A stretch of 22,366 bases of DNA from an uncultured Clostridium sp. (GTDB lineage Bacteria; Bacillota; Clostridia; Lachnospirales; Lachnospiraceae): positions 1 through 22,366 of the forward strand of contig NZ_URHZ01000086.1 of assembly GCF_900547735.1 (NCBI RefSeq), given 5' to 3'. Made by a program: the position numbers and the translations under genes. This document shows, piece by piece, positions 15,168-22,366 of the stretch. How positions within the stretch are numbered: position 1 is the first letter of the stretch; each line of letters starts with the position of its first letter. The notes beneath the pieces were generated by a model. That model saw only the letters and a program-made list of their open reading frames with translations, searched no databases and was not told the DNA's origin.

Positions 15168-15281
15168 AAGTTACCGTTCACCCGGGATGTATCCCGCGAG
15201 GCGTTTTTGCCGTTTCTGTGCATCGCGAAGCGGTTACTTTTCGCTGCACTGCCGTCTTTCTGGCAGGGAGTGAAAAGTAAC
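15168..15281. repeat. Hairpin-rich intergenic element
   Basis: GTTACTTTTC (15233-15242) pairs exactly with GAAAAGTAAC (15272-15281), with CTGCC/GGCAG nested inside. A smaller palindrome CGGGATGTATCCCG lies at 15183-15196. There is no start codon with a ribosome site. It lies between the DUF2752 gene and the trp promoter, with no T-run after the stem. A dispersed genomic repeat is possible but cannot be checked here. Confidence 0.5.
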
Positions 15282-15321
15282 ACAGGATAAAATCGAACCG
15301 TTAAGAGGTTAAAAAAAGCAA

Positions 15322-15350
15322 TTGACAAATCATTTCAAACATAGTATATT
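15322..15350 (+). promoter_or_regulatory. trp operon promoter
   Basis: A perfect TTGACA (15322-15327) is followed at 17 bases by TATATT (15345-15350). It is placed so that transcription starts a few bases before the T-box leader. Confidence 0.85.
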
Positions 15351-15375
15351 GTACAAAAATAATTCACTAATTCAT

Positions 15376-15656
15376 TAGCTTAAACCAATGAAGCGGAGAT
15401 CAAAGTAATTATGCGCGCACAGAGAGTCCGGGATGCTGAGAACCGGATCGAACTGCAGATTGCCAAATGGACCGCCGAGGGCACAGTCAAAGGCTTTATA
15501 CCGCCGAGTACTCTGTGACGTGGGGCATACGTCAGTTGCCGGAGATATGTCAGTATCTCGCAAAGCGCATGGAGAGATCCATGAATCAAGGTGGCACCGC
15601 GGAACTTATATCCGTCCTTGACAGAAACCATTATTCTGTCATGGGCGGATTTTTTA
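15376..15656 (+). ncRNA. T-box riboswitch, tryptophan specific
   Basis: The conserved T-box AAGGTGGCACCGCGG lies at about 15587-15601. Upstream, stem I shows GCGG (15393-15396) pairing with CCGC (15472-15475), the AGTA element, the AGAGAG and GGATGCTGAGAACCGG distal region, and the specifier TGG at 15468-15470 (Trp), followed by ACC as usual. Possible stems II and III follow (GACGTGGGGCATACGTC; GAGATATGTCAGTATCTC). Uncharged tRNA-Trp should pair with the specifier and the T-box bulge and favour the antiterminator (AAGG with CCTT, about 15587-15619). This excludes the terminator at 15610-15650. It thus controls all seven trp genes by tryptophan supply. Confidence 0.95.
15610..15656 (+). terminator. 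T-box leader terminator
   Basis: ATCCGTCC pairs with GGGCGGAT and TGACAGAA with TTCTGTCA across 15610-15650, followed by a run of six or seven T. Its 5' arm shares bases with the antiterminator, so the two folds exclude each other. About 150 bases without further clear signals separate it from trpE; they contain only a weak hairpin at 15669-15693. Confidence 0.9.
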
Positions 15657-15807
15657 TTGAGTGGCAATGAAAAGTTTGCGAAGCGTGCTTTTCGTTGTTT
15701 TCTTAAAGGTACAGCCTGCCAGTAAAAATCTCCCGACAGAGCCGGTTAAATGAGACAATACACCAAAATGAGACCGAACACCAGGTAAATAAGACAGGAG
15801 GTTTTAT

Positions 15808-17295
15808 ATGTACCCAACACTGGAAGACTTAAAAAAAATCGCTGAGAGCGGCTCCTACCGCCGCATCCCCGTCGCCCGCGAAGTTTACTCCGACCGGTTC
15901 ACTCCGGTGGAAGTGATGAGAACGCTGAGAGCGGCAAGCCGTCACTGCTATCTTCTGGAAAGCGCCGAGGACAATCAGAAATGGGGCCGTTATTCCTTTC
16001 TCGGCTACTCCCCCAGTCTGGAACTGACCTGCAAAAACGGGGTTCTCCGGGTGCGGCGCGGAGAGGAGGACGAACTGACCGAAGAGACCACGACCGGCAC
16101 CATCCATCCGGGCGAAGCCATCCGCCGCATCCTGGACGATTACAAAAGCCCGAAATTAGAAAACATGCCGCCGTTTACAGGCGGTCTCGTAGGATATTTT
16201 TCCTACGACTACATCAAATATGCCGAACCGTCCCTCAATACAAGCGGACTCAAAAACGACGATTTCTGCGATGTGGATTTGATGCTCTTCGACCGGGTCA
16301 TCGTTTTCGACCACTATAAACAAAAGCTGATCCTGATTGCAGGCGTCGATCCCTCGGACCCGGACCGCTCCTACCTCGATGCCTCCGAAAAACTGGATGA
16401 GATAGAAAAACTTCTGGGCAGTGAAGCCAAGGCCGTTTTCAAACCTCTGAAACTGAAAGAAGAGCTGACCCCCGCCTTTTCCAAAAAAGAATACTGCCGG
16501 ATGGTGGAAAAAGCCAGACACTACATCCACGAAGGCGATATCTTCCAGGTGGTTCTCTCCGACCCGCTCACTGCGGCGGCGGAAGGCAGCCTCTTTGACA
16601 CCTACCGGGTACTGCGCACCACGAATCCTTCCCCGTATATGTTCTATTTCTCCAGTGACGACGTAGAAATCGCAGGCGCCTCTCCGGAAACGCTGGCAAA
16701 GCTGGAAAATGAAACACTCTTTAACTTCCCGCTGGCCGGAACGCGCCCCCGCGGCAGGAATACCGTGGAGGATCAGGCTCTTGAACGCGAACTGCTGGCC
16801 GATACGAAGGAACTGGCGGAACACAACATGCTCGTGGATCTGGGAAGAAATGACCTCGGCAGGGTATGCAGTCTCGGCACGGTAAATGTTTTAAAATACT
16901 GTACCATTGAGAGGTTCTCCCATGTCATGCACATCGGTTCCACCGTATCGGGAACAATCCGGAAGGATAAAGACGCCGTGGACGCCATTGACTCTATTTT
17001 ACCGGCAGGCACCTTATCCGGAGCCCCGAAACTGCGGGCCTGTGAGATTATCGGTGAACTGGAGGGCAGAAAGAGGGGAATCTACGGCGGCGCCATCGGC
17101 TATCTGGACTTTACGGGCAATATGGACACCTGTATCGCCATCCGCCTGGCCTATAAGAAGAACGGGCGCGTATGTGTCCAGTCGGGAGCCGGAATCGTGG
17201 CGGACAGTGTCCCGGAACGTGAATTTGAAGAGTGCTGCAACAAAGCAAAAGCCGTAGTAAACGCATTGAAAGCGGCGGAAGGAGGTCTCTTATGA
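15808..17295 (+). CDS. trpE: Anthranilate synthase component I
   Basis: This 495-residue enzyme makes anthranilate from chorismate with ammonia supplied by TrpG, the first step of tryptophan synthesis. The LLESA motif (49-53) with RYSFLGYSP is the typical tryptophan feedback site region. LAGTRPRGR (309-317) and LSGAPKLRACEIIGE (from 403) belong to the chorismate-binding catalytic domain, and YGGAIGYLDFTGNMDTCIAIR near the end carries conserved active-site residues. The length is normal. The ATG has AGGAGG about seven bases upstream. The stop overlaps trpG as ATGA. It is the first gene after the T-box leader, so both attenuation and enzyme feedback should limit flux. Confidence 0.97.
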   Translation: MYPTLEDLKKIAESGSYRRIPVAREVYSDRFTPVEVMRTLRAASRHCYLLESAEDNQKWGRYSFLGYSPSLELTCKNGVLRVRRGEEDELTEETTTGTIHPGEAIRRILDDYKSPKLENMPPFTGGLVGYFSYDYIKYAEPSLNTSGLKNDDFCDVDLMLFDRVIVFDHYKQKLILIAGVDPSDPDRSYLDASEKLDEIEKLLGSEAKAVFKPLKLKEELTPAFSKKEYCRMVEKARHYIHEGDIFQVVLSDPLTAAAEGSLFDTYRVLRTTNPSPYMFYFSSDDVEIAGASPETLAKLENETLFNFPLAGTRPRGRNTVEDQALERELLADTKELAEHNMLVDLGRNDLGRVCSLGTVNVLKYCTIERFSHVMHIGSTVSGTIRKDKDAVDAIDSILPAGTLSGAPKLRACEIIGELEGRKRGIYGGAIGYLDFTGNMDTCIAIRLAYKKNGRVCVQSGAGIVADSVPEREFEECCNKAKAVVNALKAAEGGLL

Positions 17296-17861
17296 TTTTG
17301 CTGATAGATAATTACGACAGTTTTGTCTATAACCTGTACCAGTTGATTGGCAGCATCAACCCCGACATAAAGGTGGTCAGAAACGATGCCTGCACCCTAG
17401 ATGAAATAGAGGCCATGGCCCCCGAAGCAATTGTCATTTCACCCGGTCCGGGACGCCCGGAGGATGCCGGTATCATCCTGAACGTGATCGAACATTTCAC
17501 CGGGAAAATCCCGATTCTGGGCGTCTGCCTCGGCCATCAGGCCATCTGCAGCGCGCTGGGAGGCGTTGTCACTTATGCAAAGGAACTGATGCACGGGAAA
17601 ACATCGATGATAGACACAGATCCGGACAGCGTTCTGTTCCGGGGAATGAATCCGCCGGTCCAGGTAGCCAGATATCACTCCCTGGCCGCATCGGAAAAGT
17701 ATCTTCCCGACTGCCTGCGCATCACGGCCCGCGCCGCAGACGGCGAAATCATGGCCGTGGAACACAGGGAATATCCCGTTTACGGCGTCCAGTTTCATCC
17801 GGAATCCATCATGACCCCGCAGGGTAAAAAGATGATAGAGAACTTCCTATGCAGTCTTTAA
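17292..17861 (+). CDS. trpG: Anthranilate synthase component II (glutamine amidotransferase)
   Basis: This 189-residue class I glutamine amidotransferase releases ammonia from glutamine for TrpE. The catalytic triad is visible: C79 in GVCLGHQA, H169 and E171 in FHPES. PGPGRPEDAG (51-60) is the oxyanion-side loop. Length is normal for a stand-alone TrpG, not fused to TrpD. The open frame starts earlier, but GGAGG before the ATG at 17292 and the family N-terminus (ILLIDNYDSF) set the start, with a four-base overlap on trpE. A 42-base gap follows before trpD. It might also serve folate synthesis as PabA; this is not testable here. Confidence 0.97.
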   Translation: MILLIDNYDSFVYNLYQLIGSINPDIKVVRNDACTLDEIEAMAPEAIVISPGPGRPEDAGIILNVIEHFTGKIPILGVCLGHQAICSALGGVVTYAKELMHGKTSMIDTDPDSVLFRGMNPPVQVARYHSLAASEKYLPDCLRITARAADGEIMAVEHREYPVYGVQFHPESIMTPQGKKMIENFLCSL

Positions 17862-17903
17862 CCGGGGGATTTTTAAATACATAATTTTCAGGAGGTAAAA
17901 ACT

Positions 17904-18914
17904 ATGATCCGCGAAGCAATTATCAAACTTTCCACAAAAGAGAACCTGTCCTACGAGGAAGCAAAACAGGTTATGAATGAAATAATGGAAGGTCAGGCCA
18001 GCCAGGTACAGATGGCCGCTTACCTGACCGCCCTCTCCATCAAAGGAGAAACGATCGACGAAATCACCGCATCGGCCGCAGGGATGCGCGCCCACTGTAT
18101 TAAACTCCTTCACGATATGGATGTCCTGGAAATCGTCGGGACGGGAGGAGACGGAGCCAACTCCTTTAACATCTCCACCACCTCCGCCCTGGTCATCGCG
18201 GCCGGCGGCGTGCCGGTGGCAAAACACGGCAACAGGGCCGCATCATCAAAATCCGGCGCGGCCGACGTTCTGGAAGCGCTGGGAGTCAAAATCGACATTA
18301 CGCCGGAGCAGAGCGCAGAACTTTTAAAGAAAATCGGAATCTGTTTCCTGTTTGCCCAGAACTACCACATCGCCATGAAATATGTAGCTCCTATCCGCAA
18401 GGAACTGAGCATCCGCACCGTATTCAATATTCTCGGCCCCCTCTCCAACCCGGCCGGAGCCAACATGGAACTGATGGGCGTTTACGAGCAGGCGCTGGTG
18501 GAACCGCTGGCACAGGTAATGGCAAAGCTGGGCGTCTCAAGGGGTATGGTCGTATACGGACAGGATAAACTCGACGAGATTTCCATGAGTTCCGCAACAT
18601 CGGTCTGCGAAATCCGCGACGGCTGGTTCCAGTCCTACGAGATTACGCCGGAACAGTTCGGTTACACCCGCTGCGCCAAGGAAGAGCTGGCAGGCGGCAC
18701 CCCGGAGGAAAACGCGGCAATCACCAGAGCCATCTTAAGCGGGGAGGAAAGAGGCCCCAAACGCTGTGCCGTCTGCCTGAACGCCGGCGCCGCCCTCTAT
18801 GTGACGGGAAGGACGGAAACACTTGAAGACGGAGTGCGGCTGGCCGAACGTCTGATTGACAACGGGGACGCGCTTAAGAAGCTGGAAGAATTTATACGTG
18901 AGAGCAACCGCTGA
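17904..18914 (+). CDS. trpD: Anthranilate phosphoribosyltransferase
   Basis: This 336-residue enzyme joins anthranilate to phosphoribosyl pyrophosphate. The PRPP loop GTGGDGANSFN begins at 79, followed by KHGNRAASSKSG (107-118), both hallmark anthranilate and PRPP contacts. GQDKLDEISMSSAT supplies the metal-binding Asp-Glu pair. CAGGAGG lies before the ATG at 17904. Length and start agree with the family. It has its own good ribosome site, unlike the overlapping genes around it. Confidence 0.97.
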   Translation: MIREAIIKLSTKENLSYEEAKQVMNEIMEGQASQVQMAAYLTALSIKGETIDEITASAAGMRAHCIKLLHDMDVLEIVGTGGDGANSFNISTTSALVIAAGGVPVAKHGNRAASSKSGAADVLEALGVKIDITPEQSAELLKKIGICFLFAQNYHIAMKYVAPIRKELSIRTVFNILGPLSNPAGANMELMGVYEQALVEPLAQVMAKLGVSRGMVVYGQDKLDEISMSSATSVCEIRDGWFQSYEITPEQFGYTRCAKEELAGGTPEENAAITRAILSGEERGPKRCAVCLNAGAALYVTGRTETLEDGVRLAERLIDNGDALKKLEEFIRESNR

Positions 18915-18942
18915 GGAACAGACGTATCCGGGAGAGAAATAA

Positions 18943-19752
18943 ATGAATGAAAATATTCTTGCTGCCATAGCAGAAAAGACAAGAGAACGAATCAAAGAGG
19001 AACGGAAACATCTTCCCCTGTTTGATATAAGAAGTAAAGCCGAAACCATGGCCGCATTCGGCTCCGCCAAAACGGACCGTCCCACCTTCCGTCAGGCCCT
19101 GGCCGCACCGGGAATGTCGTTTATCTGTGAAGTCAAGAAAGCTTCCCCCTCAAAGGGCGTGATTGCAGAGGACTTCCCTTATTTAGACATTGCAAAGGAA
19201 TATGAAGCCGCAGGCGCGTCGGCCATTTCCTGTCTGACCGAGCCCTTTTATTTTCAGGGAAGCGACGCGTATTTGAGTCAGATTTCCGGCTCCGTAAATA
19301 TCCCTGTTTTGAAAAAAGATTTCACCGTTGACGAATACATGATTTACCAGGCCAGAATTTGCGGCGCGTCGGCCATCCTGCTGATCTGCGCCATCCTGGA
19401 TGATGATCGTCTTAAAAGCTATATGGAGCTTGCCTCTTCCCTCCGGCTCGATGTGCTGACCGAAGCGCACGACGAGGAAGAGGTCATGAGGGCCGTCCGT
19501 GCCGGAGCCTCCATCATCGGAGTTAATAACCGGGATTTGAAAACATTCCAGGTGGATCTGAACAACAGCATCCGCCTCCGCTCCCTCGTCCCTCCGGAAA
19601 TCCTTTTTGTTTCCGAGAGCGGCATCCGGACGGCGGCAGATATTCAAAAACTCCATGATAATGGCACCGATGCCGTTCTGATAGGTGAAACGCTGATGCG
19701 CTCTCCCGATAAAAAAGCCATGCTAAATGAGCTGAAAGGAGTTTCCGGGTGA
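18943..19752 (+). CDS. trpC: Indole-3-glycerol phosphate synthase
   Basis: This 269-residue TIM-barrel enzyme closes the indole ring. Catalytic residues by alignment with known enzymes are E63 and K65 in CEVKKASPSKG, K125 in VLKKDF, E174 in LTEAH, N195 in GVNNRDL and E225 in SESGI. It is monofunctional: TrpF is a separate gene. GGGAGAG lies before the ATG. The last codons overlap the GTG start of trpF (GTGA). Confidence 0.97.
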   Translation: MNENILAAIAEKTRERIKEERKHLPLFDIRSKAETMAAFGSAKTDRPTFRQALAAPGMSFICEVKKASPSKGVIAEDFPYLDIAKEYEAAGASAISCLTEPFYFQGSDAYLSQISGSVNIPVLKKDFTVDEYMIYQARICGASAILLICAILDDDRLKSYMELASSLRLDVLTEAHDEEEVMRAVRAGASIIGVNNRDLKTFQVDLNNSIRLRSLVPPEILFVSESGIRTAADIQKLHDNGTDAVLIGETLMRSPDKKAMLNELKGVSG

Positions 19753-20360
19753 CAAAAATCAAAATTTGCGGTCTCACTCGCCCCATTGACATCGACTGGG
19801 TAAATGAGGCGCAGCCGGACTACTGCGGTTTTATCATCAATGTACCAAAAAGCAGAAGAAACATCACCCCCGCGGCTCTTCGCAGCCTCCGTTCCCGGCT
19901 CAGTAAATCCATTGTCCCGGCCGGTGTCTTTGTAGATGAACCGCAGGACACCATCATAAGTCTTGTCCGCGACCATACACTGGGAGCCGTCCAGCTTCAC
20001 GGCTCCGAGGATGAAACTTACATATCAGACCTGAAGAAAGAAATAGATGTGCCGGTCATCAAGGCATTCAGAGTCACCTCCCCGGAATCGCTCCGGCAGG
20101 CCGAAAAAAGCAGCGCCGATTTAGTCCTTTTAGATAACGGCGGCGGAGGCACGGGACTCACCTTTGACTGGACACTTCTAAAAAACATTAAAAGACCATA
20201 CTTTCTCGCAGGAGGGCTTGGCCCGTACAACCTGGAGGAAGCAGTAAAAACGGTCCGTCCCTGGGGCGTTGATATGAGCAGCGGCGTGGAGACGGGCGGT
20301 ATAAAGGACAAAGAGAAAATTCTGGCGGCGGTTGCCGCAGTAAGGAGAATAAAACTATGA
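19749..20360 (+). CDS. trpF: Phosphoribosylanthranilate isomerase
   Basis: This 203-residue TIM-barrel enzyme isomerises phosphoribosylanthranilate before the TrpC step. The general-base C7 (KICGLTR) and the general-acid D129 (VLLDNGGGGTG) are present, as are FVDEP and the phosphate-binding loop LAGGLGPYN. It starts at GTG, overlapping the trpC stop by four bases, with AAAGGAG upstream. Its stop overlaps trpB (ATGA). Gene order places it after trpC although it acts first, which is common. Confidence 0.96.
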   Translation: MTKIKICGLTRPIDIDWVNEAQPDYCGFIINVPKSRRNITPAALRSLRSRLSKSIVPAGVFVDEPQDTIISLVRDHTLGAVQLHGSEDETYISDLKKEIDVPVIKAFRVTSPESLRQAEKSSADLVLLDNGGGGTGLTFDWTLLKNIKRPYFLAGGLGPYNLEEAVKTVRPWGVDMSSGVETGGIKDKEKILAAVAAVRRIKL

Positions 20361-21541
20361 CAAACGGAAGATTTGGCATTCACGGCGGCCAGTATATGCC
20401 GGAAACCCTGATGAATGCGGTGATCGAATTAGAAGAGGCCTATAACCATTATAAAGATGATCCCCAGTTCAACCGGGAGCTGACCGACCTCCTCAATGAC
20501 TATGCGGGCAGGCCGTCGCGTCTCTACTACGCAAGGAGGATGACGGAGGATCTGGGCGGAGCCAAAATCTACCTGAAAAGGGAGGATTTAAACCACACCG
20601 GCGCCCACAAGATTAACAATGTGCTGGGCCAGGTTCTTCTGGCGAAAAAGATGGGCAAAACAAGGGTGATCGCCGAAACGGGAGCCGGACAGCACGGAGT
20701 TGCCACCGCCACCGCGGCCGCTCTGATGGATTTGGAATGCGAGGTTTACATGGGGAAAGAGGACACGGAGCGCCAGGCGCTGAATGTCTACCGGATGCGT
20801 CTCCTGGGCGCCAAGGTCCATGCCGTGACAAGCGGAACCGGAACCCTCAAGGATGCGGTGTCGGAAACCATGCGCGAATGGACCAGCCGGATCGAAGATA
20901 CCCATTACGTCCTCGGTTCCTGCATGGGACCTCACCCCTTCCCCACCATCGTCCGCGATTTCCAGGCAGTCATTTCAAAGGAAATCAGGGAACAGATCTT
21001 GGAACTGGAGGGAAAACTGCCCGACGCCGTTATGGCCTGTGTCGGGGGCGGCTCCAATGCGATCGGTACATTCTATAATTTTATCGGTGACGAGAGCGTC
21101 CGTCTCATCGGCTGCGAGGCCGCGGGGCGCGGTGTAAATACCGCCGAAACGGCCGCCACTATTGCCACGGGCAGACTCGGCATCTTCCACGGCATGAAGT
21201 CTTATTTCTGTCAGGACGAATACGGCCAGATCGCACCGGTCTATTCTATTTCCGCCGGCCTGGACTATCCGGGCATCGGACCGGAGCACGCTTACCTCCA
21301 CGACCTCGGACGCGCCGAATATGTGCCCGTTACCGATGACGAGGCGGTCGATGCATTTGAATACCTGTCACGGCTGGAGGGAATCATCCCGGCCATTGAG
21401 AGCGCCCACGCGGTCGCCCATGCCAGGAAAATTGCCCCGTCCATGGGCAAAGAACAGATTATTGTCATCACACTTTCAGGCCGCGGCGATAAGGACTGCG
21501 CCGCAATCGCACGTTACAGAGGGGAGGATCTCCATGAATAA
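20357..21541 (+). CDS. trpB: Tryptophan synthase beta chain
   Basis: This 394-residue PLP enzyme condenses indole with serine. The Schiff-base lysine is K85 in HTGAHKINN. ETGAGQHGVATA and GGGSNAIG (phosphate binding) are intact, as are the C-terminal HA.A and TLSGRGDKD motifs. Length fits the TrpB1 type that pairs with TrpA. AAGGAG lies about nine bases before the ATG, which overlaps the trpF stop. The last eight bases overlap trpA, so the two chains of the complex are translated together. Confidence 0.98.
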   Translation: MTNGRFGIHGGQYMPETLMNAVIELEEAYNHYKDDPQFNRELTDLLNDYAGRPSRLYYARRMTEDLGGAKIYLKREDLNHTGAHKINNVLGQVLLAKKMGKTRVIAETGAGQHGVATATAAALMDLECEVYMGKEDTERQALNVYRMRLLGAKVHAVTSGTGTLKDAVSETMREWTSRIEDTHYVLGSCMGPHPFPTIVRDFQAVISKEIREQILELEGKLPDAVMACVGGGSNAIGTFYNFIGDESVRLIGCEAAGRGVNTAETAATIATGRLGIFHGMKSYFCQDEYGQIAPVYSISAGLDYPGIGPEHAYLHDLGRAEYVPVTDDEAVDAFEYLSRLEGIIPAIESAHAVAHARKIAPSMGKEQIIVITLSGRGDKDCAAIARYRGEDLHE

Positions 21542-22319
21542 AATTACCATAAAGGATGCATTTGCAGCCGGAAAAGCATTTATCCCATTTATCACCTGCG
21601 GCGATCCGTCGCTCGACATCACCGAACAGTTAGTTTACGCAATGGAAGAAGCCGGAGCCGATTTAATCGAGCTGGGTATCCCATTCTCCGATCCGACGGC
21701 CGAGGGGCCCGTCATTCAGAACGCCAACGAACGCGCCCTGGCCGGAGGCGTCACCACGGATAAAATATTTGAGATGGTATCACGTATCCGTGAAAAGACT
21801 TCCATTCCCCTGTTATTTATGACCTATGCCAACGTGGTGTTTTCCTACGGAACGGAGCGTTTCGTGCGCACCGCCTCGGAAATCGGCATGAACGGTCTCA
21901 TTCTTCCGGACGTTCCCTTTGAGGAAAAAGAAGAATTTGACAAGGTCTGCAAAAAATACGGAATGGAGCTGGTTTCCCTGATCGCCCCCACCTCCCACGC
22001 CCGGATCGCCAGAATTGCCGCAGAAGCCAGCGGTTTCGTCTACTGCGTCTCCTCCCTGGGCGTAACCGGAGTCCGCACCAGTATCACCACGGATGTCGGT
22101 GCAATGGTAAAGCTCGTAAAACAGGCAAAAGATATCCCCTGCGCCATCGGGTTCGGAATTTCCACTCCGGAACAGGCAAAAAACATGGCCGTCAAGGCGG
22201 ACGGCGTGATTGTGGGAAGCGCGATTGTGAAGCTCTGTAAACAGTATGGGGAAGAGTGTGTTCCGTATGTGAAAGAGTATGTGAAGGAAATGAAGGACGC
22301 CATAAGGGGGATTAATTGA
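21534..22319 (+). CDS. trpA: Tryptophan synthase alpha chain
   Basis: This 261-residue TIM-barrel protein splits indole glycerol phosphate and passes indole to TrpB. E46 in ELGIPFSDP matches the catalytic Glu49 of Salmonella TrpA. The place of the usual catalytic Asp60 is E57 here (DPTAEGPVIQ instead of the common ADGP). GFGIS (about 203-207) is the phosphate loop. GGGGAGG lies six bases before the ATG at 21534, within the end of trpB; the longer frame from 21321 is antisense-free but lies inside trpB and is rejected. The operon ends here as far as seen; only 47 bases follow, without a clear terminator. Confidence 0.96.
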   Translation: MNKITIKDAFAAGKAFIPFITCGDPSLDITEQLVYAMEEAGADLIELGIPFSDPTAEGPVIQNANERALAGGVTTDKIFEMVSRIREKTSIPLLFMTYANVVFSYGTERFVRTASEIGMNGLILPDVPFEEKEEFDKVCKKYGMELVSLIAPTSHARIARIAAEASGFVYCVSSLGVTGVRTSITTDVGAMVKLVKQAKDIPCAIGFGISTPEQAKNMAVKADGVIVGSAIVKLCKQYGEECVPYVKEYVKEMKDAIRGIN

Positions 22320-22366
22320 GGAATGAGAACGCCGCCGGGACGGTCGGGGTTCGGGATGGTGAGGGG

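Noticed and set aside
15087..15290. Frame of 67 codons across the end of the DUF2752 gene and the hairpin element
   Set aside because: It starts inside the DUF2752 gene without a ribosome site and runs through palindromic DNA.

Overview
The window looks like a chromosomal segment of a clostridial gut-type Firmicute, most likely Lachnospiraceae. The grounds are strong AGGAGG-type ribosome binding sites, sigma-A promoters of the TTGACA/TATAAT type, a tRNA-sensing T-box leader in front of trp genes, a BlaI/M56 antirepressor pair, and moderate GC content. Species cannot be named from the sequence alone.

Left part (1-10421). Two copies of a structured repeat lie in opposite orientation, at 1-113 (cut by the window edge) and 10107-10421. 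Between them are: a BlaI-type repressor and M56 peptidase operon on the plus strand (192-2317) with two identical palindromic operators; two very small membrane-protein genes on the minus strand (2458-2854); a hairpin-rich stretch without genes (about 2860-3480); an AraC/GyrI-like regulator (minus, 3483-4352); and a minus-strand polysaccharide operon read ABC ATPase, then methyltransferase, then a 1039-residue multidomain glycosyltransferase (10022 down to 4602). The ABC protein has a Wzt-type sugar-binding tail, but no permease gene is in the window.

Middle part (10422-15300). A zinc-ribbon membrane protein converges on a hybrid sensor histidine kinase across a bidirectional terminator, with a broken second zinc-ribbon start between them. 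A small array of palindromes separates the kinase from methylglyoxal synthase (mgsA). Two overlapping small membrane-protein genes (DUF4234-like and DUF2752-like) follow.

Right part (15322-22319). This is a complete tryptophan operon, trpE-G-D-C-F-B-A, behind a consensus promoter and a T-box leader whose specifier codon reads UGG (Trp). The leader ends in a terminator that competes with the antiterminator, so uncharged tRNA-Trp should switch the operon on. Most trp genes overlap their neighbour by 4-8 bases, which implies translational coupling. The seven proteins cover chorismate to tryptophan.

The least explained element is the nested-stem repeat that bounds the left 10 kb in inverted orientation. 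It could be a structured RNA or a MITE-like element, and it gives the segment the geometry of a possible inversion.
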